This document shows positions 23,926-33,330 of a stretch of 64,000 bases of DNA, one piece after another (within the stretch, counting starts at the first letter, position 1; every line of letters begins with the position of its first letter). The translations under genes were made by a program, and so were the position numbers. Source of the stretch: Auricularia sp. M13 (taxonomy: Eukaryota; Basidiomycota; Agaricomycetes; Auriculariales; Auriculariaceae); assembly GCA_037042915.1 (NCBI GenBank), contig CM073201.1:2604001-2668000 (forward strand), written 5' to 3'. The notes beneath the pieces were generated by a model. That model was not told where the DNA came from, searched no databases, and saw only the letters and a list, made by a program, of their open reading frames with translations.

Positions 23926-24946
23926 ATGATGTCCGACCAGCGCACAGAGTCGCCCGCGCCGTCGTACGCGATGGCGAGCCCGTACCAGACCCCGTATCTC
24001 TACGCCCAGCAGGCCATGCCGCCGTTCGCAATGCACCACCCGCCACCGCTGCACCATCCGATGCCGCCGCACCTCCAGCCCTACGGGAGCCAGCCGCCGG
24101 CGCTGCCGCTGCTGCACAACCCCGGCGGGCCCCAGCCGCAACCGCAGTACTCGACGAGCTCGGCGCTGTACGAGGCGGCGACGCAGAGCGACCCCCGGAT
24201 GGGCACGGCGGCCGCCGAGGCCTACGCCGCCCGCGGCGTCACGCGTCTGCCGCCCATCCTGCAGGTCGAGAAGCAGCACGTGACGACGAGCGCGACCCAG
24301 GCGGCCAGCGCGAGCCGCAGACGGAACGACGCGCAATTCAAGTGTCCTGTCCCGGGCTGCGGTCGGTTAATTCAGTTGCCCGCGCGCAATGACGCTGACT
24401 TGGTCATTCCTGGTCTCCTGCAGGCAGCACCTTTACTCGACGCTTCAACCTGCGCGGCAAGTGTCTTTTTATTTTTATTTTTATTTTCATTTTCTTTGTA
24501 AAAGTTGCTGATGCCCGGCGCAGGCCATCTGCGGTCTCACACGGAAGAGCGCCCGTTCGTGTGCGAGTGGCCCGGCTGCGGCAAGGGCTTTGCGCGCCAG
24601 CACGACTGCAAGCGGCACCAGGCGCTGCACAACTCCAAGAACGGGTCGCACGCGTGCCAGGGCTGCGGCAAGACGTTCTCGCGCATGGACGCCCTCAACC
24701 GACACTGTGAGCCGCACTTCCGTTCCTGATTCAGCGCCCCTTGGTCAGCCGCGGCCTAACATGTCAGCAGTGCGCTCCGACGGCGGCGCCGAGTGCCGCG
24801 AGACCATCGCGCAGCAGACGACCCCGACGGCCGCGGGCGGGGAGCCGGTCGCGTCGGGCTCGGGCGGCGCCCCGCCGCCGCAGGGCTCGAGACGCTCGGC
24901 CGACTCGACGCCCGACGCCAGCTCGCGCTCGCACTCGGTGAGCTGA
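23926..24946 (+). CDS. C2H2 zinc-finger transcription factor
   Basis: Probable DNA-binding regulator. The N-terminal 130 residues are Pro/His/Gln/Tyr-rich, resembling an activation region. Three fingers follow: FKCPVPGC then [37 protein letters not shown]; and [19 protein letters not shown]. The linker between fingers 1 and 2 is HTEERP. Finger 1 is split by two introns. The second (24457-24523) needs a GC..AG pair (GCAAGT donor) to keep frame. The third intron ends at ..CAGCAG near 24770, giving NRHLRSDGG, a context common in fungal fingers of this type. The tail is Ala/Ser/Gly-rich. A TATA box (TTTATAAC) lies about 55 bases before the ATG. Confidence 0.83.
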
Positions 24947-25367
24947 GCGCGCCGTCGCCCAGCCGTGTAGCCTTGCCCCGTCCCTAACCTACGCTACCCC
25001 CGCAACAATTGAATGTACTCCGCGCGCGCAGCGCGCGTCGCCCGCCTCATCCCCGCTGTATTCTCTCCGCTGAAGCTGAAACCCCGAGCCCCGTTCTTTT
25101 ATTGTGCTTATTTTTTCCGGCGCCCGTTGCTCTAATGCCCTCGTTGCCTGCACGGCCAGTACGTAGTAATAATACGCGTTTTCGTTGTTCGTTGTTCCGC
25201 TTCGGGTCGGTGGCCGTGCTCTGATCGCTGCCGGGGTCCGCGTCAGCAGCTTCGGAGGCGGATTCGCACCCTGCCACCGTGACCGTCCTGGCAATCACGC
25301 GCGGCGACTCCGGCAATTGCTTTGTCGTTGCCCAGCCCGTTGCTCGCGCTCCTTGCGACGAACCACG
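24947..25367. other. Spacer before PEX5
   Basis: 3' flank of the zinc-finger gene and 5' region of PEX5. Minus-strand open frames through this interval are antisense shadows of PEX5 and its leader. Confidence 0.5.
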
Positions 25368-28196
25368 ATGTCCCTGCAGGCCCTCGTTAACGGCGCCGAC
25401 TGCGGCCCGTCCACAGCACTCCAGGGTCTCAGCAAGCAGTTTGAGCGCGACCGCGGCGCCCAGAACGTGCGCCCGCCTGCTGCGCTTGGCTGGCTGTTGC
25501 TTATGCACATTTACATTTAGGACCTGTTCACGCGTCCTGGTTCCTCGCGAGAGGCATGTCATGCTGCTGGGATAATCCGATTTCGTGCTCATTGTCGTAG
25601 GCTTTCCGCTCGCCGCAAGCACCCATCTCGCCGGAACACGCGCAGGCTGCTGCTCAGTTCTTTGCTCGCGGAGCACCTCCAGCGCAAGCGGTACGTTGAA
25701 GAGAATAATTGGTTTGCTCACGCAGCAGTCTGAATACCACAGCCAGCATCGTTGCAGCCTTTTACGCACGAACAGCAGCACCAACTCAACCAAGCCTATG
25801 GCCGCAACGGTATCGCACCAAGCGTAGCAGCTAGCCGCCCGTTCGACGTGCACGCCCTTCGCGAGGCTCTCCCGGTTCCGGTCCAGCAGCAGCAGCACCA
25901 ACGTCCAGCAGCTGTCGCCGATTGGGCCGCAGACTTCCTCTCTGTCCCGGGTCCGAGCTTGAACGCGTCTGGCCCGGCGAGTGGCACGCTCCGGACGCTC
26001 CAGCCGCAGACGTTCTCGGGAGTTTCAGTTCCAGGTCAGGCTTGAACGCACACCGTAACCTTCCGCCACTGAACGCAAATCGCAGCGGCCCCGCAGCGGG
26101 CGTACGCCGCAACACCGCCGTTTCAGCAGCTGCACCACCCACAGCGGCCGGTCGCGCTCGCTCCCCCGCCGCAGCTCGCTGGAAAAGGCAAGGCTAGGGC
26201 CGTCGACCATGACGGGCTGTGTACGTCCGCGGTGCACTGGGCATCCCGCCTACCGTCTGTCTATTCTTGGCTTTGGTGCTGACAGCGCTCGTCCGTCCAG
26301 GGGAGCGCGAATTCACGGCGATTCAGCACGAGCAGCCGGCGAGCAATATTGTTGACGCGGACGAGCTCTCGCGCACGGCCGGCGTGCTGCTCGACGCCGT
26401 CCGGATGGACACGAGCGACAAGTTTGCGCAGTCCGAGTTCCTCGGGTTCATGCGCCAGCTGCGCGACCGCGAGCTCGTCGTCGACGGTGACAAGGTCGTC
26501 GAGCGCGCCCTGAGCAGTCAGGTAAGCACCGTGCAGATCGTCTTATCTCAGCACACAGCCCGGATTGCTCACGCAATTGCGCCGCCGTCATCTACCGTAG
26601 CCCGGAGCTGAGTCAGCTGAGGCAAGCCGCGTACGCGTCGATCGTGCCCAGCGTTTCGAGAGTTGCTCATTTCTTTTTTGGGGCAGTCGCAGACTGAGAC
26701 TCAGCGGGCCCCGATTCTCAGGCCGGGCGTGACGCCCATCCCGCAGTCCGCCGGGCTCGGGATTGGGATTGGGGTCACACTCGAGAATAGACCAGGGATG
26801 GCTTCAGAGATAACTCGTGATCATCAGGCGGTGCCCGAGGAGTCCGCGCTCGACCGCGAACTCGCGCAGGACAACGCGGACTTCACGCGCTACTGGGCAG
26901 ACGCGCGCGCCGAGATGCTCGCGGCCCCGCCGGCGCAGCGCGGCAGCGGCTGGGTCGACCCGGTGAGCGGGCAGTGGGACGCGCTGCAGCGCGAGTGGGA
27001 CGCGTTCGAGGCGACCGCCGCGGGGGTGCGCCCCGTGAGCCCCGGCTACGTCTTCCAGCACGACAACCCGTACCTCCGCGGCGAGGGCTTCGCGCACCGC
27101 CACCATGCGATGCACGGCGCCAGCCCGCGGGAGCACCAGGCGGCGGCGTATGCGGTGCGTTGCTGTGTTCGATGCGTTCCGCGCCGGCGCGCTCACTGAG
27201 CTTGTGTGCTGCTTAGAGCGTGCTGGAGCACGAGGCGGCGGTGCAGCGCGCGCCGGGCGACGCGCGCGCGTGGTACGAGCTCGGCGTGCGGCAGCAGGAG
27301 AGCGACCGCGAGCCGGAGGCCATGCGCGCGCTGCGGCGCGCCGTCGAGCTCGAGCCGGGCCTGCTGCCCGCGTGGATGGCGCTCGCGGTGAGCTACAGCA
27401 ACGAGGCGCGGCGCGCGGACGCGCTCGGTGCGCTGCAGCGGTGGGTCCAAGGGAGGACAGGGCGCACGATCGCCGCGAACGTCGGCGAGCTTGTGGACGC
27501 GCTGCTCGAGCTCGTCCGGGAGACCGCGGACGCGGAGGAGGTGGACGCCGACGTGCAGATCGCGCTTGCCGTGCTGTTCCATACCACCGAGGTGCGCAGT
27601 ATGCGGCTTATGCTGAGGAATATTGATCTTTATCTGGGACCGTAATTAGCAATACTCCAAGGCGCTCGACTGTTTCCGCGCAGCGCTGGCGGCGCGCCCT
27701 CATGATGCGTTGCTGTATAACCGCGTGGGCGCGACGCTCGCCAACAGCGGGCGGTCGGACGAGGCGCTCGCGTACTACCGCCACGCGCTCGAGCTCTCGC
27801 CCGCGTACGTCCGCGCCGAGTTCAACACAGGCATCGCGCTCGTCAATATGGGGGTAAGCCATACATTCTTTCGTGGTTGCTTATAAAGAAAAAACTAATC
27901 GCATATTGGTAGCGGCTGGAAGACGGCGCGCGACATCTCATGGCCGCGCTCGCGTTGCAGGAGACCGAGACGGAGACCTCCGCGCCGCCGCCGAGCTCGA
28001 CTTCGAGCGGGCCGATGTGGGACCTGCTCCGGTCGTGCCTCATCCGCATGAACCGGATGGACCTCGTCACGTTCTGCGACTCGCGGAACCTTGCTGGTGC
28101 GTTCTGTCCTCTTCCGTGTGAATCGGGCTGACGACTGAAATGTTCATTACAGGTATCCAAGCTGAATTTGGCGCTGGGGATCCCATGAGCGCGTAG
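25368..28196 (+). CDS. PEX5: PEX5, peroxisomal PTS1 import receptor
   Basis: Cycling receptor that binds C-terminal SKL-type signals and carries matrix enzymes to the peroxisome. The N-terminus [18 protein letters not shown] contains the conserved Cys (residue 12) that is ubiquitinated for export. The disordered half has WxxxF docking motifs (WAADF, WEREF). The TPR half starts near 27220: [52 protein letters not shown] and [15 protein letters not shown]. The C-terminal helices end [14 protein letters not shown] at 28196. It has about ten exons. The intron at 25554-25600 appears to use a GC donor (GCATGT). An intron at 27649-27653 precedes [13 protein letters not shown]. The exact joins at 26530-26800 are not fully resolved. 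Confidence 0.9.
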
Positions 28197-28466
28197 ATCA
28201 TCTTGTCCGAACGAGGCGGTGTCGCTGTGTGCGTGTGTGCATCCGTAATATCGTTTGTGTATATTGTTACTGTAGAATGAAAACACCATGTCACAGTATG
28301 CCAGTCGCCGAGTTGTACCATAATAATGTGGGCTTGTCATCGCATTGCTCGGAGGAATTGCATAAGAGGAATTATGCAGCCTTGCAGGGGCCTGTCTCGT
28401 CCTCGGAGCGGCGTTCTGCGTTCCGACTCTGAGTCTTCTGTCCTTCTACCTCGAACCGCGCTGAAA

Positions 28467-29406
28467 ATGCCGCGAGCCCGAGGCCTGCTACACTCGCTAA
28501 GACTGAAATTGGGTCGGCAAGACGCTCTTCGTGAACTTGGCTGGATGCGGGCGCACGCACAAAAATCTGGAGACACGGGTGGTAGGACACTGAGAGCCCT
28601 CCTACGGCGGCGCGTCGATGGCGAGCCCCTCCAATACATTCTGGGTACTGGCGCCTCGCAGCTATGCTCTACAGTGTCTTATTGAACGATTCTGTTGGGT
28701 CTTGTCACTGTCAGGCACGCAGCCGTTTGGCGCGCTCGACCTGCTCGTGCGCGCGCCCGTGCTCATTCCGCGCCCCGAAACGGAGCACTGGACGCTACGG
28801 CTCGCGGATATCCTGCGGACGCGCCTGGAACATGACACTCGGGTGCTCAATGTACTGGATATTTGCACGGGGACAGGCTGCATCCCGCTCCTCCTGGCGT
28901 CTGTCCTCCGAGAAGCTGGCAACCTTCACGCCTCCCCGCCCCGTACGCGCGCGCTAGGCATAGACATCAACCCGCATGCTGTGGACCTTGCCGGAGAAAA
29001 TGCGCGCCGCTGCGGGCTTTCCGAACTGGTCTCCTTTGCGGCGGGCGATCTTTTTGATGAAAGCTTTGCGAAGAGCATCCCGGAGCGCGTCGACGTACTC
29101 ACGGCGAACCCGCCCTACATCCCGCCACGCCAATACACCGCTCTCCCGCGCAGCGTGCTCGCATTCGAGGACAAGGCGGCGCTGCTCGCCGCTGACGACG
29201 ACGGCCTCTGTTTCTACCCGCGCATCGCATCCCTGCTACCCCGGCTAGTGAATCCTGGTGGTGTCGCGGCAGTCGAGGTCGGGAAGGGGCAGGCTGACGC
29301 CGTGCGCGAGATTTTTATGTCCCAGTCTGACGGTGTCGTGAACAGGACGGAGGTGTGGCACGATCCCTGGGACATTCCGAGGACTGTTGTTGCGTTTCTC
29401 CATTGA
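28467..29406 (+). CDS. MTQ1: HemK/PrmC-type glutamine N5-methyltransferase
   Basis: S-adenosylmethionine-dependent enzyme that methylates the Gln of the GGQ loop in a release factor; the MTQ1 branch acts in mitochondria. Exon 1 (28467-28644) has an Arg/Leu-rich start that could serve as a mitochondrial presequence and ends in PLQYILG. A 70-nt intron leads to exon 2 (28715-29406), which continues TQPFGALDLLV, the strongly conserved HemK block. Motif I is LDICTGTGCIPLL, an acidic loop is GIDINPHAVD, and the catalytic NPPY is in LTANPPYIPPRQY. Length is 289 aa, usual for the family. It lies 270 bases after PEX5 on the same strand with no sign of co-transcription. Confidence 0.88.
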
Positions 29407-29614
29407 ACCGACTTCGCAATTCAAACGTTTGGATGCTGCATTTTGCTTTACTTATTCCGCAAATAGTAGGCCCTTCAGTTTAACGTCCTGTCCTCTTACT
29501 CCAACCCCGAACGATTGGCCTGCTGCTCGCTGTCCTGAGCATTGACGCGCCCACGCCAACGGCTGACGGTATGGTGCTCAAACTCATCTAGCGGCATTCC
29601 ATGTTTTTATGTTT
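29407..29614. other. Short spacer at the edge of the duplicated block
   Basis: AT-richer sequence after MTQ1. No gene. The duplicated block begins at about 29.61-29.63 kb, where similarity to the upstream side of Hsp20 (near 11.97 kb) starts. Confidence 0.5.
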
Positions 29615-29639
29615 TTCGTTGCCTAACGAACATTGCTCG

Positions 29640-30137
29640 ACACCGGCTTTGCTAACCTCGTTACAGGCATAAGTACTTTTGGAATGCCCGGTCCCGAACA
29701 CTGTATAAACCCGGCCCTTGTGCTTGGTAGTACCTCAACAAGAACTCGATAAACACATTCGCTAAGCAACTCACAGCTTCTACTCGAACGACACGTCTCA
29801 CTTCTGGTCATCATTCCCCTTCAACGACGTCGACCGCGCCTTGGACGAGACCTTCAGTGGCTTCCTCCGTACTGGCAACAGCAACCGCCCACGTATCCCG
29901 GGCAGCAGAGATGACTAGCCCCAGGCTTCCCGAAGATTCAGGCCGAGGTATGCTCCTTCTCTCGTTGGCTGCGCGAAGGGATCTCACATGCTAACACAGG
30001 CTAACACATGGACGTGCACGATAACAAGGAAAACAACCTTGTGACCGCGACGTTCGAACTGCCCGTGCTGAAGAAGGACGACATCACCACCGGTGTGCAC
30101 AACGGCCGCCTCACCGTCTTCGGGCAGGTCGAGATCT
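29640..30137 (+). pseudogene. Hsp20 fragment (promoter, exon 1, part of exon 2)
   Basis: Copy of the Hsp20 5' region. The TATA box survives (CTGTATAAACCC at about 29701-29712). The start codon is changed (GACACGTCTCAC against GACATGTCTCTC). The exon 1 frame has further changes, and the intron acceptor region is rearranged with a duplicated CTAACACA. Similarity ends after the segment encoding GRLTVFGQVE, at about 30137, where it joins sequence matching the region upstream of epoxide hydrolase 1. The alpha-crystallin C-terminal half is missing. The heat-shock elements are largely lost. This is a dead fragment. Confidence 0.85.
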
Positions 30138-30318
30138 GTTCAACCTGCCTGATCGGAGTTCTATGCGTGTGCTAACTCCGTGTTTGCGAATCCGCAGTCA
30201 GGCCTTCGCAATGATCAGGATTTGTAAACCGCCCGTCCCAGCCGCCATGTTGACGAGCCCCGAGCGAAATAAGTAGGACCGCCATCTGTGTTTGTTGAAG
30301 ACATTGCTGACGGTAACC

Positions 30319-32510
30319 ATGTCGCCTCCAGGACCGCCGCGCCCGTTCCAAGTTTCATTCGCAAAGCAGGATGTCGAACGCATGATGCTGCTCGTCGAGA
30401 CCACCGCGCTGCCAGATGAACCGCCATTCCCAGAAGCGAGTTCTACATGGACAGCAGGCGTGAACTTGCCCTGGCTCAAGGCGGTCAGTGCACCCTGTTC
30501 TCACCGTTACTTGAAGCCTTAGAACATTCGCCATTCAGGTCAAGGAGCAGTGGCTGCGCGAATTCGCGGCAGACGAGTTCGAGCGCAAGCTCAACCGCTG
30601 GCCGAACTACATGGCCCGCTTCGACGACGAAGACGTGGATCTGCACTTCGTGCATGTCCGAAGCGAGCATCCCAATGCAATTCCTCTGGCTCTCTTCCAT
30701 GGCTGGCCTGGTTCGTAAGCTGTTTGAGACGTGGAACTTGGCTATATTACGCTGGCAGGCTCCTTCCACGACTTCCACAAAGTCATCGAACCTCTCACCA
30801 ATCCGGCCAATCCGGAATCTCCAGCGTACGTGGCTGTATTCTCGAGGAGGTATCACGGTGCTTGCAGCGATTCGCAACGTGCCACGATAGCTCGCACCGC
30901 TCTCTCGCAGCGAGTCTCGCAATGCTCCATCAGCTTCCATCCATCACATCTTGTGCCATTGGGCCGCCACTCATACACTCGTGCATGGTTTTCGGTGCTT
31001 ACACTTCGAAAAGGCTGCGGTATTGCGAACGATGCGTCGACGGTCGTCACAGTACCTGCCAACAGGATTGTCGCGACGTCTTACTGCCATTCCGAGTTTG
31101 CTGTGATGCTCCCTCCTATCAGGAGGTCTCAGCGGGCTCGCAACGACATGCAACCGGAGCAACGCGCCTGCTAGGGCCGTGTGAGCCCACGAGTCGCAGA
31201 ACTCGCCACGGCTCACGACGACCTTGCAGTCGCAATGTGCCCTTTTGGAGCGTTGTCGTTCGAGAATCGCATTCGCAACACTCTGTCACTCGCCGCCCAA
31301 GCTCCGCGCAAGCCGTTGCGAGCGAGCCGTGATGCTTCCTGAAAGGTTTCTAAGGACGGGACCTCATCCATTTGCAGATTCCACGTCGTTATCCCGTCCA
31401 TCCCGGGCTTTGCTTTCTCGACCTACCCGCACCGTGCTGGTCTGAGCTTTGTGGGGATCGGTAAACTGTACCACCGCCTGATGACCGAGGTCCTGGGCTA
31501 CGACAAGTATGCTGTCCAGGGAGGAGATTGGGTGCGTCTCTGGAGGGGTAGTTCGAGAGCACTATTGTAATCAAAGGCTTTCAGGGCTCTGACATCGCGC
31601 GTTCGATGCTCGCATCGCCGACCATTGCTCCGCACATTGCAATCGCTCATCTGAACCGTGATTACTTAGACATATTTTCATCGTGCCCGCCCTTATCTCA
31701 CAATATGACAGTGTTCTTCGCCTTGCCGACTAGTGAGAAGATTCTATCGACCCTGCAAGCGCTCGTACCCTCCTTCTTCAAGTACATCCCAGGCTACACC
31801 TCCCTGACCAACTACGCCTCCAATACCCTGAACAGCTTCCTCTACACGCCCGCCGAGCAGCGCGGCATTGAGCGCATGGCGGCCCACCGACTCGCCGGGC
31901 GCGGCTACTCGGAGCTACAGTCCACAAAGCCGCTCACGATCGGCTACGCGCTGAACGACAGCCCGCTCGGTCTCCTGGCGTACATCGGCGAGAAGTTCTA
32001 CATCTGGAGCGACCCCTCGGTGCTCGACACGCACGACCTCGTCGACACCGTCGCGCTGTACTTCCTGACGCACACCTTCCACACGTCCGTCTTGATATAC
32101 AACATGTCGCGCAACATCAGCGCGGACCTGACGCTGCACCCCGAGCGCTGGGTTGCGGCAGCTGGTACGGCTATCGGGTTTGGCAGCTATGTGCGTTGTT
32201 TTTCGTTGTCACTGTTGTGAACTCGTCTGCTCATGAGTTATCTGAGCAGCCGTATGAATTAGGGTGCGGCGCCAGATGACTCGTTTTCGGTGTCCTAAAT
32301 TTTTCACGCAGTGCGGCGCCGCGCTCCGTCATCCAGCAAATGGGTAGGCTGGTCCAATACAAAGGTGCGCACGACGGGTCTCTCAGTAGACGCAACGCTC
32401 AAATTTGCAACCGCACAGAGCATCCATTCGGCGGCCATTTCGCCGCGCTGGACAACCCAAAGGCATACGTCGCGGACTTGCAGGAACTTGCTGCCCGCCA
32501 TTGGATTTAG
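30319..32510 (+). CDS. Epoxide hydrolase 2 (duplicate)
   Basis: Twin of the gene at 14.2-16.6 kb. Exons 30319-30483, 30539-30710, 30759-30849, 31378-31531, 31585-31657, 31712-32190, 32250-32263 and 32312-32510 sum to 1347 nt (448 aa) without a stop, so the gene looks functional. Key residues are kept: HGWPGS, QGGDWGS and HPFGGHFAALDN. Differences from copy 1 are scattered. The long intron (30850-31377, 528 nt) holds the same TIR element as copy 1 but shorter. Its upstream sequence is only about 180 bases of the original before the Hsp20 fragment begins, so its promoter may be novel. Confidence 0.87.
30850..31334 (+). mobile_element. Introner-like TIR element in the long epoxide hydrolase intron (copy 2)
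   Basis: Starts at the splice donor with GTATCACGG. Near its other end it carries GCAAGCCGTTGCGAGC, which is the exact inverse of GCTCGCAACGGCTTGC at the 5' end of copy 1, followed by CCGTGATGC, the inverse of its own start. It is about 200 bases shorter than copy 1. Being shared, the insertion is older than the gene duplication. Confidence 0.6.
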
Positions 32511-32589
32511 TCAGAATGCGAAGCTCCGAAATTGACGCAACAAGCATAAAATATAGATCTCCTCTGTGACCAGGACCACGGCACGCCGT

Positions 32590-33330
32590 CCAGTTCGATA
32601 TCCCCTCCTTACGCCCCAGGCCCACATGGCTCTGTCCTTCCCATTGCGTTCGTGTGCGACGTTATGTCCCCCGCCATTACAAGCCGTACGCGCTCGTATA
32701 TAGCAGGCACCTCGCGCGAGAGCGCGGCGCAGAACCGTGGGTACACATCGCGCCTGGCGTCTACGTCGTCATTGTCCGCCCGCGTCGAGCTTGAAGCCCG
32801 ACACCTGCTCTGGACGGTCGCGCATGAAGCGCAGCACGGCCGGGACCTGCCATCTGAGCCGAAGCAGGAAAGGCACAGCGACGCAGGACTCGAGGTTGAC
32901 GACGATGTGCCAGGCCTCTACAGGGAAGGAAGTGTCCGCAAAGCGGCGCGCGAGCGAGCTGAGGTCCCAGGAATGCGCAGACTGTGCATGTGTACAGGAC
33001 CAATAGTCGATGAGCGACGTCAGGATGACCGGCGTCGACGTCTCTGCATAATTGCGCGAGAATCTTCTGCCGACAGCGTGCGGGCGTTCACGCGTTCACG
33101 CGTCGCAGACTAGGCAGTGGGGTGCTCGAAGTGCTGAGCCAGCGGGGCTGAGCAGAGATGCGGCTGGTAGAGGACGTCCGAATAGAGATCTGGCACGGTT
33201 ATATCGTCGGCCGGCATGACAAAGTCAAGCTCTTCGCCCTCATCGTCGTTGTCGGCATAGAGGCCTTTCACCACGTGTTCTGGCGCACAGAAAGCCGCCC
33301 AGAACGTCCGCCGCCAGTCTCCATCCCCAA
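32590..33330 (-). pseudogene. F-box/JmjC gene fragment
   Basis: Inverted partial copy of the 12.2-14.2 kb gene. It begins inside exon 1 at the segment DGDWRRTFWAAFCAPEH, so the F-box and start are absent, and runs to SLARRFADTS. It then jumps to the exon encoding WHIVVNLESCVAV, skipping the part with the iron-binding HKD, and continues through VLRFMRDRPEQVSGFKLD to ELDGVPW with frame changes. It lacks the promoter, start codon and catalytic core. Confidence 0.85.

Larger units (their letters stand above)
29615..33330. repeat. Inverted, circularly permuted duplicate of the 11.1-16.8 kb block
   Basis: From left to right it holds Hsp20 promoter and 5' coding (plus), epoxide hydrolase (plus) and F-box/JmjC pieces (minus). 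A plain inversion of the source would place Hsp20 at the right end. Instead Hsp20 abuts the epoxide hydrolase upstream region at about 30137, and the outer ends correspond to about 12.0 kb and about 12.6 kb of the source, which are neighbours there. This is the order expected if the block passed through a circle. Confidence 0.78.

Noticed and set aside
25047-25901. A 284-codon minus-strand open frame
   Set aside because: It runs antisense across the 5' exons of PEX5; the PEX5 N-terminal motifs on the plus strand decide the matter.
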